Shown here: positions 63,953 to 64,000 of the stretch, piece by piece
Numbering within the stretch: the stretch's first letter is position 1
How the letters are laid out: every line of letters begins with the position of its first letter
Position numbers and translations under genes: made by a program
Origin: an uncultured Ignisphaera sp.
GTDB lineage: Archaea; Thermoproteota; Thermoprotei_A; Sulfolobales; Ignisphaeraceae
NCBI GenBank assembly: GCA_938074605.1
Contig: CALJEI010000006.1
Location: forward strand, 1 to 64,000
Direction of reading: 5' to 3'
Length of the DNA: 64,000 nucleotides
The notes under the pieces: model-generated
The model's input: the letters and a program-made list of their open reading frames with translations, nothing else
Database searches by the model: none
What the model was told of the DNA's origin: nothing

Positions 63953-64000
63953 AGATCGTCACAACCCATAGCTGTTTGACTATATAAATTTAAATAACTA

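Overview
This window is an AT-rich stretch of a hyperthermophilic crenarchaeal chromosome. The gene content argues for Crenarchaeota: an ESCRT-III/CdvB division protein, a probable Rpo8 (RpoG) RNA polymerase subunit, TFE-alpha, a group II chaperonin, ABCE1, the Trm56 tRNA methylase, archaeosine transglycosylase, GatD, PAN, L35Ae and S17e, and the bifunctional FBP aldolase/phosphatase. The style resembles Desulfurococcales such as Ignisphaera, but the genus is only a guess. Ribosome binding sites are mostly GGTG/GAGGTG-type, TTG and GTG starts are common, and some genes look leaderless. I see no insertion sequence, CRISPR array or rRNA. One tRNA, Leu(GAG), is present.

Layout. 1-4.3 kb: a type IV pilus-like locus on the minus strand (ATPase, tandem-domain platform protein, a decayed pilin, an intact pilin), divergent from a 1193-residue membrane-anchored surface protein. 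8-9.4 kb: two unknown proteins. 9.7-11.6 kb: anaerobic ribonucleotide reductase, followed by a 585-bp gap with a good C/D box sRNA candidate. 12.2-14.2 kb: gluconeogenic pair tpiA and fbp. 14.5-17.6 kb: ABCE1, a tiny Glu/Trp-only ORF, a Cgi121-like KEOPS subunit, a MoaD/Urm1-like protein and S17e. 17.8-21.4 kb: thermosome, HerA-like ATPase and Rpo8. 21.7-26.2 kb: SmAP3 and TgtA converge on a proteasome-flavoured operon (PAN, PUA protein, PAC2). 26.3-32.2 kb: information-processing operon MBF1, HflX, Trm56, TFE, a solitary cytosine-C5 methyltransferase, an unknown protein and a radical SAM enzyme.

32.7 kb: tRNA-Leu. 33-37.5 kb: MATE exporter, a secreted beta-propeller protein and a divergent membrane-anchored winged-helix regulator with a structured operator candidate between them. 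37.6-46 kb: C2H2-like acidic protein, AglB oligosaccharyltransferase, HAD phosphatase, ribokinase-like kinase, membrane-anchored subtilase, DUF84 NTPase and an EamA transporter. 46.3-49.7 kb: MarC, a YbaK editing protein and a PadR-controlled ABC-2 exporter with a 26-bp perfect palindrome at its promoter. 50-59.2 kb: phosphoesterase, GlcNAc-1-P transferase-like enzyme, SppA, GPN GTPase, DsbA-like protein, GatD, DNA ligase and L35Ae. 59.2-64 kb: CdvB paralogue, AK6-like kinase, three small unknown proteins, a class III aminotransferase and a DUF2258-like protein.

Several units fit together. AglB and the MraY/WecA-like transferase point to N-glycosylation of the surface proteins, protease and pili encoded here. 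PAN with PAC2 and the Urm1-like protein point to archaeal protein turnover. Trm56, TgtA, Cgi121, YbaK and GatD form a broad tRNA modification and quality-control theme. The least explained items are the Glu/Trp microprotein ORF, the C/D sRNA candidate, the decayed pilin, TgtA's missing start codon and the two palindromic operators.
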